Notes: generated from the letters alone by a model not told the origin. 64,000 nt of DNA from Mycetocola spongiae (GCF_020424085.1 NZ_CP080203.1:2914001-2978000), one strand, 5' to 3'; shown: positions 51,890 through 62,016, counted from the first letter of the stretch. A program made the numbers and translations.

Positions 51890-53195
51890 CGACGCCCCCG
51901 CACGCTCGCGCCCCCGCTCCCGGGTGCGCATCGTGCACCTGGGCCTGGGGGCGTTTCATCGCGCGCACCAGGCCTGGTATCTGGAGCGGATCCAGCGCGC
52001 GGCCCCCGGCGACTGGGGCATCGAGGCCTATACCGGTCGCGGCCCCGCGGCCGCCACCGCGCTCGCGGCACAGGACGGGGTATATACCCTGGTGACCCGC
52101 GCCGCCGAGGGCGATACGTTCACGACCATCGAGTCGATAGTCTCGGCCATCAGCGGGGCGGAGGACGCGGCCTGGAACGCACGCCTGGGCCACCCCGATA
52201 CCGCGATCATCACGCTCACCGTGACCGAGGCCGGGTATCGCCTGGCCCCGGGCGGCGGGCTGGATCTGGCCGATCCGGAGGTCGCCGCCGATCTCCGGCT
52301 GCTGGGCTCGGGGGAGCCCGGCGCACCCGTGACCGCCCCCGGAAAACTGGTGCGCGGCCTGCGGGCGCGGCGCGAGGCAGGGGCGGGCCCGCTCGCGATC
52401 CTGAGCTGCGATAATCTCGCGGGCAACGGCGAGGTGACCCGCACGGTGGTGACCGAGCTGGCCGCGGCGGTGGATCCCGCCCTGGCCGCCTGGATCACCC
52501 AAAACGTGTCCTTTATCTCCTCGATGGTGGACCGGATCACCCCGGCCACCACCGCCGAGGATCGCGCAACCGTGCTTGCCGAGACGGGCCATCACGATGC
52601 GATGCCCGTGGTGACCGAGCCGTTCTCGGAGTGGATCCTCGCCGGGGTATTTCCCGCGGGCAGCCCCGATTGGGCGAGCGTGGGCGTGCGCGAGGTCACC
52701 GATATTGACCCCTATGAGCGCCGCAAGCTGTGGCTACTCAACGCCGCGCACTCGCTCCTGGCCTATGCCGGGCTGCCGCGCGGACACCATACCGTGGACG
52801 AGGCCTTTGCCGATCCCGTGCTCGCCGGGCGCGTGGAAACACTCTGGGCCGAGGCCGCGGAGGTCCTGCCGCTGGATGCCGCGGAGATCGCGGCGGCCAC
52901 CGCGGCGCTGCGCACGCGCTTTGCCAATCCGCGGATCCGGCACCACCTGGAACAGATTGCCCGCGGGGGAGCGCATAAGCTGCCGCCGCGCGTATTTGAC
53001 CTGATGCGTGCGCGCCGGGCCGCGGGCCTGGAACCCGCGCGCGAGGCCCCGCGCATCGCCCTGGACTGGCTGGCCTATCTGGGCCGCGCGGATACCCCCG
53101 GTTCCGAGGGAGACATCCTCTCCGGAACCCCCACGAGCGAGCACCTCTATCGGGTGCTCGCCCCCGACCTGGCGCCTACCGCCACCCCCACCTAA
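51876..53195 (+). CDS. uxuB: Mannitol dehydrogenase-family oxidoreductase, fructuronate reductase-like
   Basis: 439 residues of the long-chain polyol dehydrogenase family. [22 protein letters not shown] is the N-terminal NAD motif. Catalytic-region segments are [34 protein letters not shown] and [28 protein letters not shown], with the KxxxxNxxH active site. Context favours fructuronate to mannonate. The GTG at 51876 overlaps the preceding gene by 14 bp; the longer frame is a shadow. Confidence 0.88.
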   Translation: MPAASDAPARSRPRSRVRIVHLGLGAFHRAHQAWYLERIQRAAPGDWGIEAYTGRGPAAATALAAQDGVYTLVTRAAEGDTFTTIESIVSAISGAEDAAWNARLGHPDTAIITLTVTEAGYRLAPGGGLDLADPEVAADLRLLGSGEPGAPVTAPGKLVRGLRARREAGAGPLAILSCDNLAGNGEVTRTVVTELAAAVDPALAAWITQNVSFISSMVDRITPATTAEDRATVLAETGHHDAMPVVTEPFSEWILAGVFPAGSPDWASVGVREVTDIDPYERRKLWLLNAAHSLLAYAGLPRGHHTVDEAFADPVLAGRVETLWAEAAEVLPLDAAEIAAATAALRTRFANPRIRHHLEQIARGGAHKLPPRVFDLMRARRAAGLEPAREAPRIALDWLAYLGRADTPGSEGDILSGTPTSEHLYRVLAPDLAPTATPT

Positions 53196-53205
53196 GGAGA
53201 ACCCC

Positions 53206-54444
53206 GTGAAAATCGATAGGGCAGAGGTTATTGTCACGAGTCCCGACCGGAATTTTGTGACGCTGAAGATCACCACCGATGACGGCCTCACCGGGCTGGG
53301 CGATGCCACCCTGAACGGCCGCGAGCTCGCGGTGGTTGCCTATCTCACCGAGCACGTCGTGCCGCTGCTGATCGGGAAGGATCCGCACCGGATCGAGGAT
53401 ACCTGGCAGTTCCTCTATCGCAGCGCCTATTGGCGGCGCGGGCCGGTCACGATGGCCGCGATCGCCGCGGTGGACGTGGCGCTATGGGATATTAAGGCCA
53501 AGGCCGCCGGGATGCCGCTCTATCAGCTGCTGGGCGGGGCCTCGCGCGAGGGCGTGCTGGCCTATGGCCACGCGAGTGGCAAGGATATCCCGGAGCTCTT
53601 TGACTCGATCCGCTCGCACCTGGACCAGGGCTATCGCGCGATCCGCGTGCAGACGGGTGTGCCCGGGCTGAAGTCCATCTACGGTGTGGCCTCGAATGCC
53701 GCCGCCGAGGGCAATACCGGGCGTCGCTATGATTATGATCCGGCCCAGCGCGCGGACCTGCCCGTGGAGGAGGACTGGGATACCCGCGCCTATCTGCGGC
53801 ATCTTCCGAGCGTATTTGAGGCGGTGCGGGCGGAGTTTGGCCCCGAGCTGCCGCTGCTGCACGATGGCCATCATCGGATGACGCCGATCCAGGCCGCCAA
53901 GCTGGGTAAATCGCTGGAGCCCTATGACCTGTTCTGGCTGGAGGATTGCACACCCGCGGAGAATCAGAAGGCGCTGCGGCTGGTGCGCCAGCACACCACC
54001 ACCCCGCTCGCCATCGGCGAGGTCTTTAATACCGTCTGGGATTATCAGACCCTGATCGAGGAGCAGCTGATCGATTATGTGCGCTCGGCCGTGACCCATA
54101 CCGGCGGAATCTCGCCGATGAAAAAGATCCTCGACTATGCCGCGCAATATCAGATCCGTTCGGGCATCCACGGCCCCACCGATATTTCGCCCGTGGGTAT
54201 GGCCGCGGCCGTGCACCTGGACCTTGCGATCCATAACTTCGGTATCCAGGAGTATATGAAGCACGGCGAGATGACCAATGAGGTCTTCCAGCAGTCGTTT
54301 ACCTTTAACGACGGCTATCTGCACCCGGGGGAGCGCCCCGGCCTGGGCGTGGACCTGGACGTGGATGCCGCGGGAAAATATCCGTATCAGACCGCGTATC
54401 TGCCCTTTAACCGCCTGCATGACGGGACCGTGCACGACTGGTAG
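53206..54444 (+). CDS. Mannonate dehydratase-family enolase-superfamily enzyme
   Basis: 412 residues, ManD/RspA type. The capping domain starts [39 protein letters not shown], with [29 protein letters not shown]. Metal and catalytic positions lie in [35 protein letters not shown] and [15 protein letters not shown]. It would dehydrate D-mannonate to 2-keto-3-deoxygluconate. The GTG follows AAGGAG. It is the last gene of the uronate operon. Confidence 0.9.
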   Translation: MKIDRAEVIVTSPDRNFVTLKITTDDGLTGLGDATLNGRELAVVAYLTEHVVPLLIGKDPHRIEDTWQFLYRSAYWRRGPVTMAAIAAVDVALWDIKAKAAGMPLYQLLGGASREGVLAYGHASGKDIPELFDSIRSHLDQGYRAIRVQTGVPGLKSIYGVASNAAAEGNTGRRYDYDPAQRADLPVEEDWDTRAYLRHLPSVFEAVRAEFGPELPLLHDGHHRMTPIQAAKLGKSLEPYDLFWLEDCTPAENQKALRLVRQHTTTPLAIGEVFNTVWDYQTLIEEQLIDYVRSAVTHTGGISPMKKILDYAAQYQIRSGIHGPTDISPVGMAAAVHLDLAIHNFGIQEYMKHGEMTNEVFQQSFTFNDGYLHPGERPGLGVDLDVDAAGKYPYQTAYLPFNRLHDGTVHDW

Positions 54445-54460
54445 CGGCCGGCGGCGGTGG

Positions 54461-54490
54461 CGCCCGGCGCGGGAATCTCCGCGCCGGGCG
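54461..54490 (+). terminator. Hairpin ending the uronate operon
   Basis: A perfect 12-bp stem (CGCCCGGCGCGG / CCGCGCCGGGCG), 6-nt loop, with flanking complementary bases. No T-tract. Confidence 0.6.
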
Positions 54491-54564
54491 CCGCCGCGTG
54501 CTGCCCGGGGCCGCGGTCCCGGGCGCAATTTCGCGCTCCGCCCGCGGTGGGCTAGACTGCTGAG

Positions 54565-54705
54565 GTACTTCGGCGAGGGCCGAACCCCCCTGTGGGTTCC
54601 GGCCGTTATCGACGCGGTGGGCAAGGCCTCGGCTTTTCCTCACGCTGATATGCGTTCGAGTTGAAATCTATCCCGGGTCGCCTCGGCCCCAATTAAGGAG
54701 TAATC
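54565..54705 (+). promoter_or_regulatory. Structured leader of rplY
   Basis: TAGACT at 54553-54558 is a good -10, giving a leader of about 140 nt. It contains a stable hairpin at 54578-54604 (GGCCGAACCC with GGGTTC-CGGCC, one bulge). AAGGAG with 5-nt spacing precedes the ATG. Autogenous control by L25 through a 5S-like fold is possible but unproven. Confidence 0.5.
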
Positions 54706-55293
54706 ATGGCTGATAACAGCTATAAGCTTGAAGCAGAGCTTCGCACCAGCTTCGGTAAGGGTGCGGCTCGCAAGCTCCGCGTCCTCGGCAAGATCCCCGC
54801 CGTTATCTACGGTCACGGTTCCGAGCCCAAGCACGTTTCGCTGCCCGCCCACGCCACCGGCCTGATCGTTCGCCAGTCGAACGCACTGATCACGCTCGAC
54901 ATCGAGGGCAACGAGGAGCTCGTTCTGGTTCGCGATATCCAGAAGGACCCCGTACTGCGCATCATCGAGCACATCGACCTCGCCGTCATCAAGAAGGGCG
55001 AAAAGGTTGAGGTTGAGGTTCCGATCCACGTTGAGGGTCAGGCCGCACCGTCCACCTTCGTCTCGGTGGACACCAACACCCTGCGTCTGCTGGTTTCGGC
55101 CATCGACATCCCGAATAACGTTGTCGTGTCGATCGAGGGCCTGGGCGAGGGACAGCACGTCTTCGCCAAGGACGTTGTTCTGCCCGCCGGCGCCGAGCTC
55201 GCCGATGAGGGAGACATCCTGATCATCAACGTCTCCGCCGCCGCGGTGAACGAGGAGCCCGCCGAGGCAGCAGCCGAGGCCGCCGCCGAGTAA
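54706..55293 (+). CDS. rplY: 50S ribosomal protein L25 (long Ctc form)
   Basis: 195 residues. The N-terminal L25 domain has TSFGKGAARKLRVLGKIPAVIYGHGSEPKHVSLP, binding 5S rRNA. The C-terminal beta domain of the TL5/Ctc type runs from about 95. An acidic, Ala-rich tail follows. It is placed upstream of pth and mfd, a conserved arrangement. Confidence 0.96.
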   Translation: MADNSYKLEAELRTSFGKGAARKLRVLGKIPAVIYGHGSEPKHVSLPAHATGLIVRQSNALITLDIEGNEELVLVRDIQKDPVLRIIEHIDLAVIKKGEKVEVEVPIHVEGQAAPSTFVSVDTNTLRLLVSAIDIPNNVVVSIEGLGEGQHVFAKDVVLPAGAELADEGDILIINVSAAAVNEEPAEAAAEAAAE

Positions 55294-55325
55294 TCTCGGA
55301 TCGGTTTCTTCCCCGGAAGACCCAG

Positions 55326-55371
55326 ACCGGTCGGATCCGCGCCTCACGGCGCGCGGTCCGGCCGGTTTTTT
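55326..55371 (+). terminator. Terminator of rplY
   Basis: An imperfect 18-bp stem (ACCGGTCGGATCCGCGCC with its near-complement), TCAC loop, followed by six T residues. Strong intrinsic terminator. Confidence 0.85.
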
Positions 55372-55391
55372 GGTGCCCGGGGCCGGGAGGC

Positions 55392-55397
55392 TAGGGT
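55392..55397 (+). promoter_or_regulatory. -10 element of pth (leaderless)
   Basis: TAGGGT, 6 nt before the ATG at 55404, which favours that start over the GTG at 55470. Confidence 0.45.
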
Positions 55398-55403
55398 AGT
55401 GGC

Positions 55404-56057
55404 ATGACAGATCGGGCTGGCGGACGCCGCCTATGGACCCAAATTTTTCGGCGAAAGGCTCACGTTCCCGTGGCAGCAGCAGATACCTGGCTTGTGATTG
55501 GCCTCGGCAACCCCGGCCCCCAGTATGAGCGCACGCGCCATAACATCGGCCAGATGGTCGCGGCGGTACTCGCGGCCCGGCTCGGGCAGGCGTTTAAGCG
55601 TCACCGCAGCGGTGCCCAGGTATCCGAGGGCTTCCTGCGACCGGGCGGGCCCAAGCTGGTGGTGGCCACGCTCACCAGCTATATGAATGTTTCGGGTAAG
55701 CAGACCGCCGCCCTGGCGCAGTTTTATAGCGTTCCGGCCGAGCGCATCATCGTGGTGCATGATGAGCTGGATATTCCGTTTGATTCGATCAAGATTAAGA
55801 TCGGCGGCGGACACGGCGGCCATAACGGTCTGCGCGATATCGCGGCGGCGCTGGGTACCCCCGAGTTTCTGCGGGTGCGCACGGGCATCGGCCGCCCGCC
55901 GGGCCGACAGGACGCGGCCGATTTTGTGCTCGCGCCCTTTAGCGCCGAGGAGCGCAAGACGCTGCCGATCCTGATCGATGATGCCGCGGATGCCGTGGAA
56001 CTCCTCGCCGAGGAGGGCCTGACGGCCGCGCAGCTGAAGTTTCATACCGGCAAATAA
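55404..56057 (+). CDS. pth: Peptidyl-tRNA hydrolase
   Basis: 217 residues. WLVIGLGNPGPQYERTRHNIGQMV carries the catalytic His (TRHNIG), with LTSYMNVSGKQ, IIVVHDELDIPF and GGGHGGHNGLRDI. It frees tRNA from peptidyl-tRNA that drops off ribosomes. The first 22 residues are an extension before the usual start; a GTG at 55470 would give the standard length. The leaderless -10 supports the longer form. Confidence 0.95.
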   Translation: MTDRAGGRRLWTQIFRRKAHVPVAAADTWLVIGLGNPGPQYERTRHNIGQMVAAVLAARLGQAFKRHRSGAQVSEGFLRPGGPKLVVATLTSYMNVSGKQTAALAQFYSVPAERIIVVHDELDIPFDSIKIKIGGGHGGHNGLRDIAAALGTPEFLRVRTGIGRPPGRQDAADFVLAPFSAEERKTLPILIDDAADAVELLAEEGLTAAQLKFHTGK

Positions 56058-56065
56058 TGCCGGGT

Positions 56066-56094
56066 GGTGGCCCCGCCCGCGCGGCGGGGCCACC
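56066..56094. terminator. Hairpin between pth and the NTF2-like gene
   Basis: A perfect 12-bp stem (GGTGGCCCCGCC / GGCGGGGCCACC) with a 5-nt loop between convergent genes. Confidence 0.6.
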
Positions 56095-56099
56095 GGGGC

Positions 56100-56468
56100 C
56101 TAGGCGTCGAGCGCCACCGAGAGCGAGGTGATCTCGCTCTCATCGCGGTTCAGGCTAAAGCGGAACGCGAGGTTCTCCGCGCCGGCCGGGAAGTCTCCCG
56201 AGACCCGGCTGAGCACCGTGAGCAGCCGGTTATCGCGCTCGATGCCAAAGCGGGTCACGCTATAGGCATAGCTCGGGGTGGCCTGCTTCAGCCATTCGAT
56301 GACCTCGCCGTGGCCGCGGAAAACCCGCCCCGAGCGCGAGGTGATCTGGGCATCGGGGGCAAAAAGATCCAGGGCGGCCGGGGCGTTTTTATCGCCCAGG
56401 AGTGCGAGGAAGCGATCCACGGGCAGGGGGAGCTCGGTGGTCTCATCGAGCGGTGACTCTAAACTCAT
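56100..56468 (-). CDS. SnoaL/NTF2-like domain protein
   Basis: 122 residues. An N-terminal helix (VDRFLALLGDKNAPAALDLFAPDAQITSRSGRVFRGHGEVIEWL) is followed by a beta-sheet cone, the SnoaL-like or NTF2-like small-ligand fold. Catalytic or binding specificity cannot be read from sequence. GAAGG upstream of the ATG is the SD. It is convergent with pth. Confidence 0.75.
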   Translation of the reverse strand: MSLESPLDETTELPLPVDRFLALLGDKNAPAALDLFAPDAQITSRSGRVFRGHGEVIEWLKQATPSYAYSVTRFGIERDNRLLTVLSRVSGDFPAGAENLAFRFSLNRDESEITSLSVALDA

Positions 56469-56726
56469 CGTGGGGGAGCCTTCTGTGTCGGGTTCACGCC
56501 AAAATTTGGGGGGTGCGTGATCGGTGGTTGAGCGGTCAGGCTAACACCGTTTTTTCGTCGACCAAAGGGGGCCTGTCCGGGATTGAATCACGTCGCGTCG
56601 GCTTCCCGGGCGCGGCGTCCCAAATCGGGCAAAAAAGCCCCCCAACCGGGGGTAATTATTACGAGTGTGGTGTTAACGCGGGGCAAAAACCAACCCGCGC
56701 GGGCCGCGGGTGTCGGTGGCGCGGAT

Positions 56727-56732
56727 TAGACT
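56727..56732 (+). promoter_or_regulatory. -10 element of mfd (leaderless)
   Basis: TAGACT, 6 nt before the GTG at 56739 and 9 nt before the alternative ATG at 56742. Confidence 0.45.
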
Positions 56733-56738
56733 TACTCG

Positions 56739-59700
56739 GTGATGCTTTCGGGTTTGATTTCCGCACTCTCGGGTGCCCCCTCGTTCCGTAATGCCCTCGG
56801 CTATGCGCCGCGGGATGCCGACTTCTCGGTCACCGAGGGGCTCCGCGCCCCGCTGCTGGCGGGGCTGCTTGCCGAGCGCGGGGCCGCGGGTGCCCCGCCC
56901 GCGCTCCTGGCCATCACCGCCACCGGGCGCGATTCCGAGTCCCTCATCGCGGCACTCGAATCCCTGCTGCCCGGGGGCCTCATCGTGGACTTCCCGGCCT
57001 GGGAGACCCTGCCGCATGAGCGCCTGAGCCCCTCCGCGGAGATCGTGGGGAAGCGCCTCGCCGCCCTGCGCAGCCTGCGCACCTGGGACGGCAAAACCCC
57101 GCTGGTGCTGGTGGCCTCGGTGCGCGCCGCGCTGCAACCCATCGCCGATAACCTCGCCGCGGGAGACCCGATCACCCTCGTGGCCGGGGGCCGCGGCTAC
57201 GATCTACACGGCCTCGCCGCCGAGCTCGTGGAACTCGCCTATGCGCGCGTAGACATGGTGTCCCGCCGCGGCGAGTTTGCGCTGCGCGGCGGCATCCTCG
57301 ACGTCTTCCCGCCCGTGGCCGATCACCCCTACCGGGTCGATTTTTTCGGCGATGAGGTCGAGCAGATCCGCGCGTTCTCGGTGGCCGATCAGCGCTCCCT
57401 GCCCGAGCCCATCCCGGGCCTGGAGCTGGGCCCGAGCCGCGAGCTGCTGCTCACGGCCCCCGTGCGCCAGCGCGCCCGGGAGATGCTGCACGAGTTCCCC
57501 AATCTCTCCTCGATGCTCGAAAAAATCTCCGAGGGTATCCCCGTGGAGGGCATGGAATCGCTGGCCCCCGCGCTCCTGGAGCGGCTCGTGAATCTGGGCC
57601 ACTATCTGCCCGAGGGCACGGCCGTGGCCGTGATCGCCCCCGAGCGTGTCACCACGCGCGCCATCAGCCTGAGCGAGACCAACCGCGAGTTTCTCGCCGC
57701 CGCCTGGAATGCCGCCACGGCCGGGGCCGGCGCCCCAATCGACCTCGAGAGCGGAGAGTTCATCACGCTCGGGGCGTTCCGCGATTCGCTGAAATACTCC
57801 CGCCCGGGCGAGAGCGCGGGCGATCACCCGTGGTGGACGCTGAGCTCATTCCAGCAGGGCCCCGAGGATACCAACCTGATCGATGTGGACGCGATGCTGG
57901 AGATCCGCATCGATGCCGAGGCCGTGCCCACCTTCCACGGCAATGTGGAGGGCGCGATCGACCATATCGCCCAGCGCCTCGGCGAGGGCTGGAGCGTGGT
58001 GGTCTCGGCGCGCGGCGCGGGCCTCGTGGAGCGCGCCCGCGATGTACTCAGCGAGCGCGGGCTGGCCGCCCGCATGGTGGACTCCCTGCCCGCCGAGCTG
58101 GATACCGGTGTGGCCTATCTGGTGCAGGCCGCGGCCGAGCACGGCTTCGAGGAGACCGAGATTCGCCTGGCCCTGATCAGCGAGGCCGAGTTTTATGGCC
58201 GCGCGGTGGGCTACGATTCCCGGGCCGTAAAAAAGCTCGCCTCGCGCCGCAAAAACGTGGTGGACCCGCTCCAGCTCACGCCGGGCGATTTTGTGGTTCA
58301 CCAGACCCACGGCATCGGAAAATTTGTGGAGCTCACCCAGCGCACCGTCTCGGGTGGCGGCCGCAATCCCACCAAAACCCTGCGCGAATATCTGGTGCTG
58401 GAATACGCGCCGAATAAGCGCGGCTATCCGGGCGATAAGCTCCTTGTTCCCACGGATCAGCTCGACCTCCTCTCGCGCTATGTGGGTGGCGAGGCCCCGC
58501 AGCTCTCCAAGATGGGCGGCTCGGATTGGTCCCAGGCCAAGAGCAAGGCGCGCAAGGCCGTGCGCGATATCGCGGTGGAGCTGGTGAAGCTCTATTCCGC
58601 GCGGATGGCCAGCCGCGGGCATGCCTTTGGCCCGGATACCCCGTGGCAGCGCGAGCTGGAGGAGGCGTTCCCGTTTGCGGAGACCCCCGATCAGCTCACC
58701 ACCATCGAGGAGGTCAAGGCGGATATGGAGAAGTCCATTCCCATGGACCGCCTGCTCTCGGGAGACGTGGGCTTTGGTAAAACCGAGGTGGCGGTGCGCG
58801 CCGCGTTTAAGGCCATTCAGGACGGCAAGCAGGTGGCCATCCTGGTTCCCACCACCCTGCTCGTGAAGCAGCACTTCGAGACCTTCGCCGAGCGCTATGC
58901 CGGGTTCCCCATCCACCTGCGCGCGCTCAGCCGCTTCCAGACCGCAAAGGAGGCCAAGGAGGTCATCGACGGCCTGGAACGCGGCACCGTGGACCTGGTG
59001 ATCGGAACCCATCGCCTGCTCACCGATAACGTGGTCTTTAAAGACCTCGGCCTCGTGATCATCGACGAGGAACAGCGCTTCGGTGTGGAGCATAAGGATA
59101 AGCTCAAAAAGCTTAAGACCAACGTGGATATCCTCGCGATGAGCGCCACCCCTATCCCGCGCACGTTGGAGATGGCCGTGACCGGCATCCGCGAAATGTC
59201 CACGCTGGCCACCCCGCCCGAGGAGCGCCAGCCCGTGCTGAGCTTTGTGGGGCCCTATAACGAAAAGCAGGTGGCCGCGTCGATTCGCCGCGAGCTGCTG
59301 CGCGAGGGGCAGATCTTTTTTGTCCATAACCGCGTGTCCAGCATCGGCCGGGTCGCGAGTCAGCTGGCCGAGCTGGTGCCCGAGGCGCGCATCGCGATCG
59401 CGCATGGTCAGCTCTCCGAGGCGCAGCTGGAGCAGGTGGTGGTGGATTTCTGGGAGCGCAAATTTGATGTGCTGGTGTGTACCACCATCATCGAGACCGG
59501 CCTGGATATCTCCAATGCCAATACCATCATCATCGATCGCGCCGATAAATACGGCCTGAGCCAGCTGCACCAGCTGCGCGGGCGCGTGGGCCGCGGGCGC
59601 GAGCGCGCCTATGCGTATTTCCTCTACGATCCGGCCAAGCCGCTCTCCGAGACCGCCCACGACCGCCTCGCCACCATCGCGGCCAATAACGAGCTCGGTG

Positions 59701-60347
59701 CGGGCATGCAGGTGGCGCTCAAGGATCTGGAGATCCGCGGGGCCGGCAACCTGCTGGGCGGCGAGCAGGCCGGACATATCGCGGGGGTGGGTTTTGACCT
59801 CTACCTGCGCATGGTGGGCGAGGCCGTGAGCACGTTCCGCGGCGACGATACCGAGGGCCCGGCCGAGCTGCGCCTTGAGCTCCCCATCGACGCCCATATC
59901 CCCGATGATTATGTGGATAGCGAACGGCTGCGCCTGGAGGCCTATCAGAAGCTGTCGAGTGCCGCCTCGGGCCAGGTGGTCGCCGATGTGGACCGCATCG
60001 ACCTCGTGCTTGAGGAGCTGCGCGATCGCTATGGCGAGCCCCCGCAGGTGGTCCAAAACCTGATCGATATTGCGCGCCTGCGCCGCCGCGCCCAGGCCTC
60101 GGGCCTGAGCGATGTGGTCACGATGGGCTCCAATCTGCGCATCGCGCCCGCGCATCTGCCCGATTCGCTTCAGGCGCGGCTGCGGCGCATGTATCCCAGC
60201 GCCAAATACCTGGCCAATGGCGATGCCCTGGTGGTGCCGATGCCCGTGATCAACGGCGAGGCGCTGGCCGATGCCGAGCTGATCGCCTGGGTTCGCGAGC
60301 TGCTGGACGCGCTATTCCCGCTGCCGCGGGACGCCGCCGCGGGCTAG
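56739..60347 (+). CDS. mfd: Transcription-repair coupling factor Mfd
   Basis: 1202 residues, full length. UvrB-like N-terminal domains (FPAWETLPHERLSPSAEIVGKRL, RRGEFALRGGILDVFP) come first. The RNA-polymerase-interacting domain follows (PGDFVVHQTHGIGKFVEL near 510). The translocase has Walker A GDVGFGKTEVA, DEEQ in VIIDEEQRFGVEHKD, SATPIPRT, and motif VI QLRGRVGRGRERAYAYF. A C-terminal TRCF domain is present. It removes stalled RNA polymerase and recruits UvrA. GTG or the next ATG may be the start. Confidence 0.97.
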   Translation: MMLSGLISALSGAPSFRNALGYAPRDADFSVTEGLRAPLLAGLLAERGAAGAPPALLAITATGRDSESLIAALESLLPGGLIVDFPAWETLPHERLSPSAEIVGKRLAALRSLRTWDGKTPLVLVASVRAALQPIADNLAAGDPITLVAGGRGYDLHGLAAELVELAYARVDMVSRRGEFALRGGILDVFPPVADHPYRVDFFGDEVEQIRAFSVADQRSLPEPIPGLELGPSRELLLTAPVRQRAREMLHEFPNLSSMLEKISEGIPVEGMESLAPALLERLVNLGHYLPEGTAVAVIAPERVTTRAISLSETNREFLAAAWNAATAGAGAPIDLESGEFITLGAFRDSLKYSRPGESAGDHPWWTLSSFQQGPEDTNLIDVDAMLEIRIDAEAVPTFHGNVEGAIDHIAQRLGEGWSVVVSARGAGLVERARDVLSERGLAARMVDSLPAELDTGVAYLVQAAAEHGFEETEIRLALISEAEFYGRAVGYDSRAVKKLASRRKNVVDPLQLTPGDFVVHQTHGIGKFVELTQRTVSGGGRNPTKTLREYLVLEYAPNKRGYPGDKLLVPTDQLDLLSRYVGGEAPQLSKMGGSDWSQAKSKARKAVRDIAVELVKLYSARMASRGHAFGPDTPWQRELEEAFPFAETPDQLTTIEEVKADMEKSIPMDRLLSGDVGFGKTEVAVRAAFKAIQDGKQVAILVPTTLLVKQHFETFAERYAGFPIHLRALSRFQTAKEAKEVIDGLERGTVDLVIGTHRLLTDNVVFKDLGLVIIDEEQRFGVEHKDKLKKLKTNVDILAMSATPIPRTLEMAVTGIREMSTLATPPEERQPVLSFVGPYNEKQVAASIRRELLREGQIFFVHNRVSSIGRVASQLAELVPEARIAIAHGQLSEAQLEQVVVDFWERKFDVLVCTTIIETGLDISNANTIIIDRADKYGLSQLHQLRGRVGRGRERAYAYFLYDPAKPLSETAHDRLATIAANNELGAGMQVALKDLEIRGAGNLLGGEQAGHIAGVGFDLYLRMVGEAVSTFRGDDTEGPAELRLELPIDAHIPDDYVDSERLRLEAYQKLSSAASGQVVADVDRIDLVLEELRDRYGEPPQVVQNLIDIARLRRRAQASGLSDVVTMGSNLRIAPAHLPDSLQARLRRMYPSAKYLANGDALVVPMPVINGEALADAELIAWVRELLDALFPLPRDAAAG

Positions 60348-60426
60348 GCGGGTGGGCGCCAGCCTGGTAGGTGGGCGCGGGTCGGGCGGGCGCGGCGGGT
60401 GTGGTGGAACATGGTTGAATGAGTCG

Positions 60427-62016
60427 GTGACTACCGCCGTTTCCTCCCCGCCCCTGCCCGCGCCCGTTCCCCCCACGCGGGGCCGGATTCCGTGGCCGCT
60501 GCTGGTACTCCTGGGTGTGGCAGGCACGGCAATCTCCGTGACCGGTTCCTGGATCCCGTCGTTCTGGGGTGATGAGGCGGCGAGCATCATGTCGGCCGAG
60601 CGTTCCTGGGCCTCGCTCTGGCCCATGCTGGGCACGGTGGACGCGGTACACGGCTTATATTATGCGTTCCTGCACGTCTGGATCGATCTGTTTGGGGCGA
60701 GCCCGTTCTCGGTGCGCCTGCCCAGCGCGCTGGCCGTGGGGCTGGCCACCGCGAGCCTCGCGGTGCTGGGTGCCCGGCTCTCCCGCCCGGCCGTGGGCAT
60801 CACCGCGGCGGCCCTGTTTGCCACGCTGCCGCGCACCACGTATTACGGCATGGAGACCCGCGCCTATGCGTTTACGATGGTGCTGGTGATCTGGCTGCTG
60901 CTGCTGTTGATCTCGCTGGTGGCGCGCCGCGAAACGCGCGTTCTGCCGTGGCTGGGTTTTGCCGCGCTTTTTGCGGTGGCCAATATTCTGTTTATCTATA
61001 CGGTGCTTTTTGCCCTGGTTTTTGCCGCGATTGGGCTGCTGATGCGGCCCGGTGCCGCGACCGCGTGGCGCGGGGCCCTCTGGATCGGCGCCGGCGCGCT
61101 GGTCTCGCTCCCGGTGCTGGTTTTTGCCTATCTGGAACGCGAGCAGATCGCCTTCCTCCACTCCCGTAATGGCTTTACCGCGAAGGCTCTTTTTGAGACC
61201 CCGTGGTTCACCAATACCCTGCTGGCCTGGATCGGCTGGTCGGCGATCCTGATCGGGCTGCTGCTCGGGGTGATTACCCGGGTGCGCCTGCGGCGCGGCC
61301 TGGCCGTGCGCCCCGGCCTGGCCGCGGTATTTGCCCCGCGCAGCGAGGGCGGGGCCGCGCTGCCCACGGTGCTGAGCGTCGGCGTGATCTGGCTGGTGGT
61401 GCCCTCGCTGCTGCTCGCCGCGGGAACCCTCATCACCCCGCTCTATTCCCCGCGTTATCTGGCCTTCACCGCGCCGGCCGTGGCCCTGCTGATGGCGGTG
61501 GGAGTGGTGGCCCTGGCCCAGGCGCTGCGCGCGGCGTGGCTTGCGCCCCTGCTCACGCTCGCGATGATCGCGGCGACGATTCCCGTATATCTGGATCAGC
61601 GCACCCCGTTCCCGCGCAATGGTGGAACCGACTGGAATGCGATCGCCGATACCATGGACCGGCGCGCGCAGCCCGGGGATGCCGTGATCTTTGATTCCAC
61701 CCCGATTAACGCCCGCAAGCCGCGGCTCGCGCTGCACCTCTACCCCGAGGCCTTTGCCGGGCTGGAGGATGTGGGCCTGCGCACGCGCTTTGATCTCACT
61801 GATGGGCTCTGGGACCGCAGCTATGGCCTGGACGATACCATCGCCCGGCTCGACGGGGCCACAACCGTATGGTTTGTGCAGGCCTCGGAGAAGTTCAGCA
61901 CCGATCCCGAGCGCAGCGCCGAATATCTGCCCGCACTCGAGGCCGCGGGCTATACCGTGGTGGATTCGGTGCGGCATAACCAGTCGGAGATTTTTGAACT
62001 GCGCCTCGGCGGTTAG
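60427..62016 (+). CDS. GT39-like membrane glycosyltransferase
   Basis: 529 residues with about ten or more helices. SWIPSFWGDEAASIMSAERSW after helix 1 carries the acidic WGDEA motif of GT39/GT-C mannosyltransferases. HGLYYAFLHVWIDLFG and RLPSALAVG are further family marks. A soluble domain of about 140 residues follows at the C-terminus. It probably transfers sugars from polyprenyl-phosphate donors outside the membrane. The GTG at 60427 is chosen because TTGAAT lies 6 nt upstream; the longer frame is low-complexity. Confidence 0.85.
   Translation: MTTAVSSPPLPAPVPPTRGRIPWPLLVLLGVAGTAISVTGSWIPSFWGDEAASIMSAERSWASLWPMLGTVDAVHGLYYAFLHVWIDLFGASPFSVRLPSALAVGLATASLAVLGARLSRPAVGITAAALFATLPRTTYYGMETRAYAFTMVLVIWLLLLLISLVARRETRVLPWLGFAALFAVANILFIYTVLFALVFAAIGLLMRPGAATAWRGALWIGAGALVSLPVLVFAYLEREQIAFLHSRNGFTAKALFETPWFTNTLLAWIGWSAILIGLLLGVITRVRLRRGLAVRPGLAAVFAPRSEGGAALPTVLSVGVIWLVVPSLLLAAGTLITPLYSPRYLAFTAPAVALLMAVGVVALAQALRAAWLAPLLTLAMIAATIPVYLDQRTPFPRNGGTDWNAIADTMDRRAQPGDAVIFDSTPINARKPRLALHLYPEAFAGLEDVGLRTRFDLTDGLWDRSYGLDDTIARLDGATTVWFVQASEKFSTDPERSAEYLPALEAAGYTVVDSVRHNQSEIFELRLGG

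Noticed and set aside
57846-60155. Long open frame (769 codons) on the minus strand inside mfd
   Set aside because: It is antisense to a fully recognisable Mfd, has the His/Gly/Arg-rich composition typical of GC-rich shadow frames, and contains no domain motif.
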